Made by a program: the position numbers and the translations under genes. Below are positions 29,138-37,500 of a DNA stretch of 64,000 nt, in pieces. Source of the stretch: Shewanella mangrovi (GTDB lineage Bacteria > Pseudomonadota > Gammaproteobacteria > Enterobacterales > Shewanellaceae); assembly GCF_000753795.1 (NCBI RefSeq), contig NZ_JPEO01000003.1, positions 248,001 through 312,000 on the forward strand, read 5' to 3'. Each line of letters starts with the position of its first letter. The stretch's first letter is position 1. The notes under the pieces were generated by a model. That model searched no databases. It worked only from the letters and a program-made list of their open reading frames with translations, and was not told where the DNA came from.

Positions 29138-30925
29138 TTAGGTCATCATTGCCACGGTCAGCGGCTTTGTCAGGCCGGTCTCAATGGCCACTGCGTTACG
29201 TCCGCTTGCCTTCGCTCGATATAGCGCCAGATCCGCACGATTAATCAATGGATCTAAGCTCAGATCAGTGTTTATACAACCACTGACACCAAAGCTGGCA
29301 CTAACATTGAACTGATGACCGGACTTACTGGTATTGATGGCGGCTAACAGCAGCCGGTATTGCTCGGCCAATGCTGCTGCCGTTTCCAGCTCGGTATTTG
29401 GCATAATGATGGCAAACTCCTCGCCGCCGAAGCGCGCAAAGATATGTGTATTGCGGACCTCAGCCTTAAGTACCTCAGTAACCTTACGCAACACCCAGTC
29501 ACCCGTCGCATGGCCAAAGTTGTCGTTAATACATTTAAACTTATCAAGATCAAACAACACCAGCGCATAAGGTTGAGCACAACTCAGTGCCTTAATAAAA
29601 CGTTCTTCCCCGAGACGTTGTCCTGTTTCGCGATTATAAATTCCCGTCATACCATCAAAGCGCGATAGTCGCATATAACGTCGCTTCTGCTGCAACCCTA
29701 TCATCAACATTATCGCTAATAGCAAAACGCTGACCGCTAACACACTAATAAACAACAGCATATTGTGATGTGCCTTTTCCTGCAGCGCAGCATTCGCCAG
29801 ATAAAACTCTCGCTCTCGACTCAGTTGCTGCAACTGCTCTTGCTGCTGTTGCGCCTGAAACTTAGCCGCTTGATAAGCTGTGGCTTTAAGTTGCCTCTCA
29901 TCATAAAGCAGCCCACTGAGTTGTGCATACGCCTGCAGATAGTGAACCGCCTGCTCGTAGTCTTGTTGTTGCTCTGCGATTTTTGCGAGCACCTCAAACG
30001 CGTCTTTACGCGGTTGATACACCATTGGCGAACTTTCAGCATCAACGACCATTTTTGCCATTTCCGCAGCATCTTTGACACGGAACGCCGCCAAATAGAC
30101 CTGCGCCAATAACGCTTGCGTACTGGTAATTTCAACTGCAAAAGCAAAGTGTTGATATTGCGCTAAGGCTTGCTGCAAATACTGCTCAGCGCTGGCTAAA
30201 TCATCTTGCTTAAGTAATAGTCTGCCCAACAACTTATTGCTCATCGCAACCATGAGCGGAAAACCTTGTTGCTGACAATAGGCTTTCACCGACTGAACCT
30301 GTTCAACTAAGACAGGTAAAGCTTGTGATGACTGGTGAAATTCAGCATTGACCAAGGTAAATTGCGCATAGCAACGATCGCGGATGTCGGAATCACTGGT
30401 GAGCGCCAACATACGCCGCGCATAGCGTTCCATCTCCTCAAAAGCATCTAACTTTTCATAGATATCCGCAATACGCAGATAGGCATCCCGCTTCACTGCA
30501 TCATCTAACTTAGGTAACAAGTTAAGTGTTTGCTGCACGGTTTGCAGGGCATCTTGAAATCGTCGTAGCGCCATGAACGTAGTGGCACGAAAGTTAAAAA
30601 TCTGAGCTAATTGCCCACGATCTGTGGTACGCGCTTCTGCACGTTTTAGCAGTGTAAGCGCTTCGTCAAACCTCGCCGCGTACAAACGACTCACAGCCAT
30701 TAATATCAATAACTTGCTCTGCTGAGAGGGTGTCAATTGCTCAAACTGCGGCAACAACTGGCTGATCCTTTCGCCCGACTGTGCCACATCGGTTTTAAAC
30801 TGCAATTCTATGGCGTGCAGTTCTGCGTCGGCAGAGTTTGTCAGTGCTGGCTCTGGTGTACTGGCACTCGATGCTGAAGCACAATATCCGGTTAGCAACA
30901 GCAAGAACAAGAAGCGCACTAACAT
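29138..30925 (-). CDS. Membrane-bound diguanylate cyclase with periplasmic TPR sensor
   Basis: A 595-aa c-di-GMP synthase. It has a signal peptide (about 1-22), a periplasmic array of TPR-like helices (about 30-380), a transmembrane helix (about 395-417, LLFISVLAVSVLLLAIMLM), then a GGDEF domain (about 430-585). The active-site loop is FGGEEF (GGEEF at 500-504), so it should be catalytically competent. The usual RxxD inhibitory site just before it is absent (the residues are RNTH). Monocistronic. It is one possible source of the c-di-GMP sensed further along this window. Confidence 0.92.
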   Translation of the reverse strand: MLVRFLFLLLLTGYCASASSASTPEPALTNSADAELHAIELQFKTDVAQSGERISQLLPQFEQLTPSQQSKLLILMAVSRLYAARFDEALTLLKRAEARTTDRGQLAQIFNFRATTFMALRRFQDALQTVQQTLNLLPKLDDAVKRDAYLRIADIYEKLDAFEEMERYARRMLALTSDSDIRDRCYAQFTLVNAEFHQSSQALPVLVEQVQSVKAYCQQQGFPLMVAMSNKLLGRLLLKQDDLASAEQYLQQALAQYQHFAFAVEITSTQALLAQVYLAAFRVKDAAEMAKMVVDAESSPMVYQPRKDAFEVLAKIAEQQQDYEQAVHYLQAYAQLSGLLYDERQLKATAYQAAKFQAQQQQEQLQQLSREREFYLANAALQEKAHHNMLLFISVLAVSVLLLAIMLMIGLQQKRRYMRLSRFDGMTGIYNRETGQRLGEERFIKALSCAQPYALVLFDLDKFKCINDNFGHATGDWVLRKVTEVLKAEVRNTHIFARFGGEEFAIIMPNTELETAAALAEQYRLLLAAINTSKSGHQFNVSASFGVSGCINTDLSLDPLINRADLALYRAKASGRNAVAIETGLTKPLTVAMMT

Positions 30926-31487
30926 TACTGAGTCATCTCAAAAGGCAGAACGAGACGGAGAATTGCACCATAAATGAGGAGGTTTGTTTGATTTGAACAG
31001 AAAAGATAGATATTTGGTTGTTTTATAGGGAATAAACCACCTAAAAAGCAATAATTTAGTAAATATCCTTGGCCTAACATCGGCATCCCTCCAACAGATA
31101 GAATTGCGGTGTTTGGGTGTTTTACTAGGCCATAAGCCTTATTTCATCAATATCAGTTAGCACTCACTAAGATGTGCCCAACAACAATCTTCATCAGACT
31201 TATGACATAAATTAGCATCTAAGGCGAAAAATCTGCTAACCGGCTTATTTTTTATAGTTTGACAAGCACTATTCTGAGAGATGCTCACTCTTATTGCAAC
31301 ATACTGATTACATTTTATCCATTTATTTGCCGCGATAATCTGTTCTCTCACAACGCAAAATTTTTGAGAGATATCGAACTAGTTAACAATCTGTCTGTCG
31401 AAGCTTCAGCACCAAGTCTATTGTCCTTGTCACCATCAAGGGGCTTGGTTATCATGGCCGACAATTTTTCTGGAAGTAGTGCTGTCA
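30926..31487. other. Intergenic region between the GGDEF gene and bamE
   Basis: About 560 nt without a supported gene. Both short frames here (a Cys-rich 64-aa frame on the minus strand and a 79-aa frame on the plus strand) lack ribosome sites and recognisable domains. It must hold the divergent promoters of both flanking genes; I cannot pin them down with confidence. Confidence 0.4.
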
Positions 31488-32006
31488 ATGTTGATTAAAA
31501 AGCAAAGTCTTACCCTGTTGGGCGCAGTAGCGCTCAGTTTATCCTTGAGTGCGTGTAGTGTGATGGACTGGCTGATCTATAAGCCTGATATTCCACAAGG
31601 TAACTACATGGAAAAACAACAGGTTGAGAAGCTGCGTGTCGACATGACCAAAGAACAGGTTGAGTTTATTCTTGGCCGTCCGGTACTGCGTGATAGCTTT
31701 GCCGATGACACTTGGTATTACGTTTACCATTACAAAAGCGGCCGCGATGCATCCATCATCCACAAAGAATTGGTAGCACATTTTGATGGTGATAAGTTGG
31801 CTTCAGTCACTGGCGACTACGAACTCAGCGCGGACTTTAAAACGCCATTGGATCAAAGCGCATTGCTGGCGCCCATCAATGCACCGCAAACAGACGATAA
31901 CGCAGCAGCACCGCAAATCCCAGAACGTCGTCCAGATGCCAAACCATTGGTAGAAGAAAATAGCCCGATTGAGAACAACAATACTCAACCGGACGATAAA
32001 CAATAA
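31488..32006 (+). CDS. bamE: Outer membrane assembly lipoprotein BamE
   Basis: Small lipoprotein (SmpA) of the BAM complex that supports BamA-BamD interaction. From the ATG at 31488 the protein is 172 aa with a lipoprotein signal ending LSAC (Cys23). The BamE core follows: YKPDIPQGNYMEKQQVEKLRVDM, EQVEFILGRPVLRDSF and DTWYYVYHYKSG. The Pro/Asn-rich C-terminal tail (about 120-172) is longer than in E. coli. A GTG at 31479 would add three residues. It is divergent from the GGDEF gene. Confidence 0.95.
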   Translation: MLIKKQSLTLLGAVALSLSLSACSVMDWLIYKPDIPQGNYMEKQQVEKLRVDMTKEQVEFILGRPVLRDSFADDTWYYVYHYKSGRDASIIHKELVAHFDGDKLASVTGDYELSADFKTPLDQSALLAPINAPQTDDNAAAPQIPERRPDAKPLVEENSPIENNNTQPDDKQ

Positions 32007-32019
32007 GTTTATCGCAACT

Positions 32020-32050
32020 AAAAAAAGCGCCTTATTAGGCGCTTTTTTAT
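32020..32050. terminator. Bidirectional terminator between bamE and rnfH
   Basis: A6, GCGCC, loop TTATT, GGCGC, T6. It serves both convergent genes. Confidence 0.88.
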
Positions 32051-32065
32051 TGTCGGCAACTGTGG

Positions 32066-32398
32066 TTATGAGATTTTTGCACCTGTGGTTTTATTGATGC
32101 GCCCTTCTTCTTTCGCCTTATCTGCTCGGCGACGACGCACCTCTTTCGGATCGGCAATTAATGGCCGATAAATCTCTATCCGCTGCCCAGGCTTTACTTC
32201 ATCTGTTGGCTTTACCTGATTACTAAACGAACCAAGCTTAAGATTATCCAGCTCAATCTCAGGGAAAAACGCCACAATACCGCTATGTTCAACCGCTTCT
32301 TTAAAAGTGGTCCCCTGGGTTACTGTCACCGTAATCACCTTTTGCTGATTCGGTTTCGCGTAAATCACATCCACCGGAAACATCTGCTCATCAGCCAC
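32066..32398 (-). CDS. rnfH: RnfH family ubiquitin-fold protein
   Basis: A 110-aa beta-grasp protein of the RnfH/YfjF family, function poorly defined. The start is a GTG at 32398 with a strong AAGGAGG 6 nt upstream; it overlaps the ratA stop by 8 bp. An ATG to the longer N-terminus at 32416 has no such support. Conserved features are VDVIYAKPNQQKVITVTV and GQRIEIYRPLIADPKEVRRRRADKA. It forms the conserved ratA-rnfH pair (RatA/RatB in E. coli nomenclature). Confidence 0.93.
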   Translation of the reverse strand: MADEQMFPVDVIYAKPNQQKVITVTVTQGTTFKEAVEHSGIVAFFPEIELDNLKLGSFSNQVKPTDEVKPGQRIEIYRPLIADPKEVRRRRADKAKEEGRINKTTGAKIS

Positions 32399-32825
32399 CG
32401 TAAACCTCCTTGGCACGCGCCGTAAATGCCGACACCATTGAGTTAACTAGCTCTCTAAACACGCGACCAAACGCCATGCCAACCAAGCCGTTAGAAAATT
32501 CAAAATCCAACTCAAACTCAACCTTACAAGCATCTTCGGTTAATTCAGTAAACTTCCAACTACCATTGAGGTGGTGAAACGGGCCATTCTCTAGCTTTAA
32601 CTCAATGCTCTTACCATCTACCACTTGGTTACGCGTGGTAAAGGTTTTGCTGATACCGGCCTTACTGATATCAACCGACGCCACCATTGTGCGGCCATCA
32701 AACTCGAGGACCTTACCACCCACACATCCCGGTAAAAACTCTTTGTACGACTCAACATCATTAACCAAATCGTACATCTGCTGTGCACTATAGCGCACCA
32801 GAATATTACGGGAGATATGCGGCAT
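32391..32825 (-). CDS. ratA: RatA family START/Coq10-like protein
   Basis: A 144-aa START-domain protein. E. coli RatA was reported to block 70S association; homologues of the Coq10 type bind quinones. Start is the ATG at 32825 (MPHISRNILVRYSAQQMYDLVNDVESYKEFLPGC), which matches the family N-terminus; the frame extends further upstream without support. The C-terminal helix FGRVFRELVNSMVSAFTARA is conserved. It is divergent from smpB and coupled to rnfH. Confidence 0.93.
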   Translation of the reverse strand: MPHISRNILVRYSAQQMYDLVNDVESYKEFLPGCVGGKVLEFDGRTMVASVDISKAGISKTFTTRNQVVDGKSIELKLENGPFHHLNGSWKFTELTEDACKVEFELDFEFSNGLVGMAFGRVFRELVNSMVSAFTARAKEVYGG

Positions 32826-33020
32826 TCCGTCCAACAACCTTTGATGAAAATAAACGAGTGCGCGATTGTAACACGCAAACAGAAAAACGCACCTTTCGGC
32901 CCGACACTGCAATCAAAATGCGCAAAAAGCCAGCAGCCGAACAATCACTAATCGTGTTAACAACAAAAACTTAGCGAGCACAATTCCAAAAAGTTTATCG
33001 CTGCGTATAATAGCGGGCCT

Positions 33021-33509
33021 ATGGCTAAGAAGAATGCAAACAAAAAAGGCACAACACCTGCGTCTATCGCGCGGAACAAACGTGCCACCTTTGAATACCG
33101 GTTCGATGAAAAAATCGAAGCTGGCCTTTCGCTTATGGGTTGGGAAGTAAAGTCAATTCGCGCAGGCAAAGTAAACCTGTCGGATACTTTCGTCCAAATC
33201 AAAAACGGCGAAGCCTACATGCACAACTGTACGATTGTGCCGCTGAATACAGCCTCTACCCATGTTATCTGTGATCCTACCCGCCCACGCAAGCTGCTGC
33301 TTAAACGCCGTGAACTAGACCGTTTAGCTGGTCTAGTTGAGCGCCAAGGTTATGCACTGGTGGCGATTTCGATGTACTGGCGTAAAGGCGCTTGGGTCAA
33401 AGTAGAAATCGGCCTAGGTAAAGGTAAGAAAGCACACGATAAACGTGACGACATTAAAGAGCGCGAATGGGCAATTGAGAAAGCCCGCGCGATGAAAAAC
33501 AAAGGCTAG
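33021..33509 (+). CDS. smpB: SsrA-binding protein SmpB
   Basis: Binds tmRNA and delivers it to stalled ribosomes in trans-translation. At 162 aa it has the OB-fold core ([41 protein letters not shown]) and the C-terminal basic tail ending [15 protein letters not shown], which enters the mRNA channel. A TATAAT at 33006-33011 is only 9 nt before the ATG. ssrA starts about 100 nt downstream, as in other gammaproteobacteria. Confidence 0.98.
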   Translation: MAKKNANKKGTTPASIARNKRATFEYRFDEKIEAGLSLMGWEVKSIRAGKVNLSDTFVQIKNGEAYMHNCTIVPLNTASTHVICDPTRPRKLLLKRRELDRLAGLVERQGYALVAISMYWRKGAWVKVEIGLGKGKKAHDKRDDIKEREWAIEKARAMKNKG

Positions 33510-33555
33510 TTGACCGTAATTGCGCGGATAACCAGCAAACAGTTGTAACCTTCAC

Positions 33556-33583
33556 TTGAAAAAATGGTCTAAACCCATATAAC
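33556..33583 (+). promoter_or_regulatory. Candidate ssrA promoter
   Basis: TTGAAA (33556-33561) and TATAAC (33578-33583) are separated by 16 nt. Initiation about 7 nt later would leave a short 5' extension for RNase P removal ahead of the mature tmRNA end. Confidence 0.5.
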
Positions 33584-33606
33584 AGGTTACAATTGAGAAC
33601 AATTTC

Positions 33607-33961
33607 GGGGGCGATTCTGGATTCGACGGGATTCGCGAAACTCCGGGAGCATGCCGAGGGGCGGTTGGCCTCGTAAAAAGCCGCACAGTTATAGTTGCAA
33701 ACGACGATAACTACGCTCTAGCAGCTTAATGCCGCTAGCCATCTACCACACGTCTCGCACATGGGCAGTGGATCAGATGGTCACCCTACATCGTGCTAGC
33801 GAGGGAACCTTGTTCGGGGGTGAACCGCGAAGCAGTACCGGACTCACCGTTTGAAATCCTGTCTTTCGGAGTTCAACCGGTTAAACAAAAGAGAGACTAA
33901 GCATGTAGCGCCTTGAGCGTAGGTTTTTCGGACGCGGGTTCAAGTCCCGCCGCCTCCACCA
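33607..33961 (+). ncRNA. ssrA: Transfer-messenger RNA (tmRNA)
   Basis: Mature ends are set by the acceptor stem: GGGGGCG at the 5' end pairs with CGCCTCC before the ACCA 3' end. The tRNA-like domain has GATTCTGGATTCGACGGG and the T-arm GGTTCAAGTCCCGCC. The tag reading frame at 33697-33729 decodes ANDDNYALAA and ends in TAA. It works with SmpB, encoded just upstream, to rescue stalled ribosomes and mark the product for ClpXP. The 3' end is a known hot spot for island integration, and accessory-type genes follow. Confidence 0.98.
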
Positions 33962-33968
33962 CACACCT

Positions 33969-34007
33969 AAAGGACTGATTTCGTTAAGATTTCAGTCCTT
34001 TTTCTTT
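33969..34007 (+). terminator. Terminator of ssrA
   Basis: AAAGGACTGA (33969-33978) pairs with TCAGTCCTTT (33992-34001), followed by T-rich sequence, immediately after the tmRNA 3' end. Confidence 0.85.
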
Positions 34008-34025
34008 ATAGGGAACTGACACTTT

Positions 34026-34047
34026 TGTGCTACAGCAGTGTGCTACA
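34026..34047 (+). repeat. 9-bp direct repeat TGTGCTACA downstream of ssrA
   Basis: TGTGCTACA occurs at 34026-34034 and again at 34039-34047, 13 bp apart start to start. It sits between the ssrA terminator and the HNH gene. Short repeats of this type are seen near integrase attachment sites, but no integrase is present here, so this may only be an island scar. Confidence 0.45.
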
Positions 34048-34089
34048 TGACTTTGCACGCAATTATCAAAATACGGAATGGTTCTGGCC

Positions 34090-35214
34090 TTACCCCAAAA
34101 ACACATCATCGCGATGGTACGCCATAAACTCAGTGTTAAAACCGAGGTGTCTCAACTTCATCTGTGGGGTAATGCCCAAAACTTCGGGTTGTTCTAATTG
34201 CGAAGACACAATAATGTGGCCGCTATTTTCAAACGTAATAAGTCCTTTATCAAAAGCCTTGTCCAAGTTAGCCACCAGAAGTAAACCATTGCGCGGATCA
34301 AGTCTTTCACTGTTATTCGCTCTATTCCAAGGCTTGATGTGGCTGGCAATCAATAGGGCTGGCATTTGGTAATTAGTAACAGCGCAACCATGCCAGTGAC
34401 TTATCAATTGCTGCCGAAACTTGCCCTGCCCCATACGCGCACTTACAAGTGTTGAACGTTCCGTTGGATTCAACGAATCATCTTGCAGTATTTCCTCAAC
34501 ATCGTGAGTCACTTCTATCTGGCTCAAATCAGCTAAAAACTCGGCAAAAGATTTCAATGCGCAGCTGTACATAGCATTGCCTCGTTTATCCTTTTCTTTA
34601 AACTCTGAGAGTTCTAGCAGTGGTGTTACAACACGCTGATATTGATAGAGTGATGGAATTTCATTTAATGGCTGTACGGTTAATCCAGCTTCTTGCGCCA
34701 TCGTGGTAAGAGTACCTTTGACGGCCCCGAGGTAACTTTTTATTGTCCGTTCACTTTTGCCGAGTGATTTATACCAGCGAATATATAACTCATTTAATTG
34801 AGTCAGGTTTTGCGACAAGGCTAGTCGAAGATCAACACGCTGGAATGGCGATTTAAAAGCACAAAATAACGCCTCATCAAGTGATACATGGGAAATTTTT
34901 TCTCGGCTGTAACGGTTAATACTCGACAGTTCATAGCCTTTGTTGGGGTGAAGATGCCAAAAGCCTTCCGAACCAAGGTGAAAGAATGGGTTTTCAGGGG
35001 TATCTTTATCGCTAACGGCTTTGAGTCTTTGAAAATAATCACTAAAGCGACTCTTGAGCAATGCATTGAGTTCAATTTTGTTTTCAGTGATCAGTCCATC
35101 TTCAACTAGCGACATAACCGCCAGCAACATACAGACTTTATGCGGCTTGTTATGACCGTTAGCCCGCATTGTGTTGAGTTGCTGAAATTTATCGAGATAG
35201 CGCTCAAATGACAT
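34090..35214 (-). CDS. HNH endonuclease with McrA-like N-terminal domain
   Basis: A 374-aa putative restriction-type nuclease. The C-terminal HNH motif is complete: GCAVTN (276-281), ASHIKPW with H292, RNGLLL with N309, and LDKAFDKG (317-324). The N-terminus (about 8-90) has HNKPHKVCMLLAVMSL and PFFHLGSEGFWHLHP, a pattern I associate with the head domain of ScoMcrA-type HNH enzymes. The middle region (about 140-230) has an all-helical look (SERTIKSYLGAVKGTL) reminiscent of SAM-like DNA-binding folds. The target may be modified or foreign DNA. It lies next to ssrA and 13 nt from a methyltransferase gene. Confidence 0.82.
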   Translation of the reverse strand: MSFERYLDKFQQLNTMRANGHNKPHKVCMLLAVMSLVEDGLITENKIELNALLKSRFSDYFQRLKAVSDKDTPENPFFHLGSEGFWHLHPNKGYELSSINRYSREKISHVSLDEALFCAFKSPFQRVDLRLALSQNLTQLNELYIRWYKSLGKSERTIKSYLGAVKGTLTTMAQEAGLTVQPLNEIPSLYQYQRVVTPLLELSEFKEKDKRGNAMYSCALKSFAEFLADLSQIEVTHDVEEILQDDSLNPTERSTLVSARMGQGKFRQQLISHWHGCAVTNYQMPALLIASHIKPWNRANNSERLDPRNGLLLVANLDKAFDKGLITFENSGHIIVSSQLEQPEVLGITPQMKLRHLGFNTEFMAYHRDDVFLG

Positions 35215-35227
35215 TAACCAGAAGTCC

Positions 35228-35851
35228 CTAATCCTTGGTAAGCACTATAGTCTGCCAACGCACATCATTTCGTCCAAGTTGATCTGTAACTAATTGTGAT
35301 TGGAGAAGAAGTTTTAAATTGAGTGCTGCTGACAGCGTGAGTAAGGCATCGACATCTACCGGATAACTCACACGCCCATCGGTAAACACGCCATGGCGTA
35401 AAGTCATAACCAGTAATCCGCCGGGGATTAGCAGCTCGCTCAAATTCGTTAAAGACTGATATTGTTCAATGGGTGAAAGATGCATCAACACAGCAGAAAG
35501 TAACACCAAGTCATAGCGTTGGTTGAGCGCCTTTACGGAGGCTAATGCGGGTAAAGAATCTGCATACCAACTAATAGGATGATAAGACGCGGTAGAGTCG
35601 ACCTGAGATATTGTTGCAGATTCGCATGCTAACTGACGCAAATTATCTGAAGGCTCCACAGCAATAACCTGCCAACCTTTTTCAGCCAAAAATTTTGCAT
35701 CTCGTCCAGAGCCAGCCCCCACATCTAAAGCGACACCGCGATCGCGCTTATTTAGCTCCGCTAACCAAAATGCATGCACCTGCTCGGACGTAACGGATTC
35801 GTATTGTTCAAAAAAGACAGATGCGCGTTGCTGGTAAATATCTGTACTCAT
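35228..35851 (-). CDS. Class I SAM-dependent methyltransferase
   Basis: A 207-aa methyltransferase. Start is ATG at 35851 with AGAAGGGA 6 nt upstream. Motif I is ALDVGAGSGRDAKFLAEKGWQVIAVEPS, motif post-I the final E-P, and YDLVLLSAVLMHLSP is motif IV. The motif IV sequence lacks NPPY or PC, so it is a small-molecule or protein-type enzyme rather than a DNA methylase. It precedes the HNH gene by 13 nt on the same strand and is probably co-transcribed, but a restriction-modification pairing is not supported. Confidence 0.85.
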   Translation of the reverse strand: MSTDIYQQRASVFFEQYESVTSEQVHAFWLAELNKRDRGVALDVGAGSGRDAKFLAEKGWQVIAVEPSDNLRQLACESATISQVDSTASYHPISWYADSLPALASVKALNQRYDLVLLSAVLMHLSPIEQYQSLTNLSELLIPGGLLVMTLRHGVFTDGRVSYPVDVDALLTLSAALNLKLLLQSQLVTDQLGRNDVRWQTIVLTKD

Positions 35852-35926
35852 TTCATTCCCTTCTTTGCCATGCATCCACTCTATCGTATAAACAATGTCG
35901 CTATATATATCATTAAATACAGTCAG

Positions 35927-37051
35927 TTAACTTATCACAATCGCTTTAGTGTTAAACTTCAACCAGAGACGCCAATCCTGCTCAAGTCTGTGAATGCCAC
36001 CGGGATAACTGGAGTTCAAGGTCTGAACAACATCTATTGGCTGACAGCGGAAATGCACAATCGTCGCCAACAGATCTTTAAGCGCGGTATTTGCAGTCGG
36101 TTGTGACATCAGGAAATAGATTAACGCATGGCTATGTTGATAGAACATCGCTTGATTCTGGCTCCATTCAAGGTCGCTAGCGTCGAACAACCTCTTAAGT
36201 GACATTGGTGCTCTACGAACCAAAGCCCAATCAACAGGATGAATGCTCACGTTAAATCCATCCATGTCGATGTTTTCGAAATATTCCGCCAATCCTTCAT
36301 TAAACCAACGTGGTGTGGTACCAAACTGAGCCGCATTCATCACATGGACAGATTCATGTATTGCAGTTGAAAAGCCCTGCTCCACTGAGCGGTACCACAC
36401 AAATGCCAAGTTATCTCGATGACTATAAAAACCTTGCGACGGAGACGTTATCGCATGGTAGCGGCGATAGAAGCCATCGTAGGAAGTTTTACTTGTCGTT
36501 AAACTGACATTTACTCTCACTGGCAGCAGAGCTTCAGCAGGCAACAAGCTACGATAAACCTCATCGATTTGCCGCAATGATGCTGCAAGTCGATCTTTAA
36601 AAAAGGGTTGGATGCCACTCGATAACGCTTTGATGCTTAAATCAAAATTGTAATGCGGCGACTGATACTGCGTTATTTTCGCAGATGAGCTCTGGGGTTT
36701 ATCAGCAAAATGAACGGTACCGTTCTCATCAATCCACTGATAGATACGCGCAGAAGTTTGCGGCCTTACAGCATTCGCTTTGCTGGAGCAAAGGCCAGTG
36801 TGATATTCGATTTGTTGATTGTTAGCGCTTTGGGGCAATGGCTGTATGTCTACCTGAGTAGCGCGTTTGACCGTCGTTGAGCAAGTCGTCCATTGGTTTT
36901 GATAGCACAAGTAGTTAAGCCTAACATTCAATTGCGCTAGGTATTGCGTTATTGGACTTTGAATCCAACGGCTATCGATTTTCCACGCCACAAAACTTAA
37001 TCCAATACAGCATACGAAAAACAGTAACCACCGCCATAAACGACGTTCCAT
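35927..37051 (-). CDS. Membrane-anchored metallopeptidase with DUF4124 segment
   Basis: A 374-aa protein with one N-terminal transmembrane helix (about 8-24), a DUF4124-like stretch (about 102-119, RIYQWIDENGTVHFADKP), and a C-terminal gluzincin-type peptidase domain. The zinc site is HESVH (232-236) with the downstream Glu in NEGLAEYFE (E252 or E256), the DUF1570 pattern. It should act on periplasmic or cell-envelope substrates. Similar proteins exist in Shewanella and related genera without known substrate. Start is ATG at 37051. Confidence 0.82.
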   Translation of the reverse strand: MERRLWRWLLFFVCCIGLSFVAWKIDSRWIQSPITQYLAQLNVRLNYLCYQNQWTTCSTTVKRATQVDIQPLPQSANNQQIEYHTGLCSSKANAVRPQTSARIYQWIDENGTVHFADKPQSSSAKITQYQSPHYNFDLSIKALSSGIQPFFKDRLAASLRQIDEVYRSLLPAEALLPVRVNVSLTTSKTSYDGFYRRYHAITSPSQGFYSHRDNLAFVWYRSVEQGFSTAIHESVHVMNAAQFGTTPRWFNEGLAEYFENIDMDGFNVSIHPVDWALVRRAPMSLKRLFDASDLEWSQNQAMFYQHSHALIYFLMSQPTANTALKDLLATIVHFRCQPIDVVQTLNSSYPGGIHRLEQDWRLWLKFNTKAIVIS

Positions 37052-37500
37052 GTTATCAATCCTTCAATCATCCTAGATAAATGCTACGGCAATGCTGTTC
37101 ATCGATATCAGCATCTGCACGGTCAAGCTAACTGCTTCGCCAATATTACCGCCTGATTATTATTTGAACCATATTGCTTGGCACAATCGTTTTATCCAGT
37201 CACCTTTGCTTGGGCGACTCTCCAACGTGGTATTTAGTTAACGTTGGCAACGATGAAGCTATCAATATTCCTAAGCAACTGCTCAAAGGGTTGCCATATT
37301 CCAAAATAATAAATTAGCAATTTTACTTGATCTTCAACCCCAAAAGGATTTAAATCATCACCCGTTGACTTAAATTGGCGATATTACTCGCCAGCTCGTT
37401 ACCAACATCCCTTAGCTCAAATTTAAACCACATGAAATATTCTTTTCTCACAGCTGTTAGCAGTTGTGGGTGAACTATTTTTTGATTTTAAAGAAGTGAT
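37052..37500. other. Divergent intergenic region ahead of the efflux operon
   Basis: About 450 nt without a supported gene. It holds a hairpin CACAGCTG-TTAG-CAGTTGTG at 37449-37468 in the leader of the FUSC gene. It also holds an open frame of about 50 codons at 37165-37317 that has no usual start codon or ribosome site, perhaps a remnant. Confidence 0.4.

Noticed and set aside
31157..31351. Cys-rich 64-codon minus-strand frame between the GGDEF gene and bamE
   Set aside because: No ribosome binding site, no recognisable domain, and it falls in an AT-rich spacer; Cys content alone is weak evidence.
32391..32912. Longer RatA with an extra N-terminal 29 residues
   Set aside because: The extension does not match the family; the ATG at 32825 gives the standard N-terminus.
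35228..35851. Methyltransferase as partner of the HNH nuclease in a restriction-modification system
   Set aside because: It lacks the DPPY/NPPF or cytosine PC motifs of DNA methylases and looks like a small-molecule methyltransferase.
37165..37317. Short plus-strand frame ending GLPYSKIIN with good-looking codons
   Set aside because: Only a TTG could start it, no ribosome site is seen, and it is about 48 codons. Kept as a possible remnant in the intergenic note, not called as a gene.
37449..37468. CACAGCTG/CAGTTGTG hairpin with a nearby T6 in the FUSC leader
   Set aside because: The T-run is about 9 nt away from the stem, so it is not a convincing terminator or attenuator.
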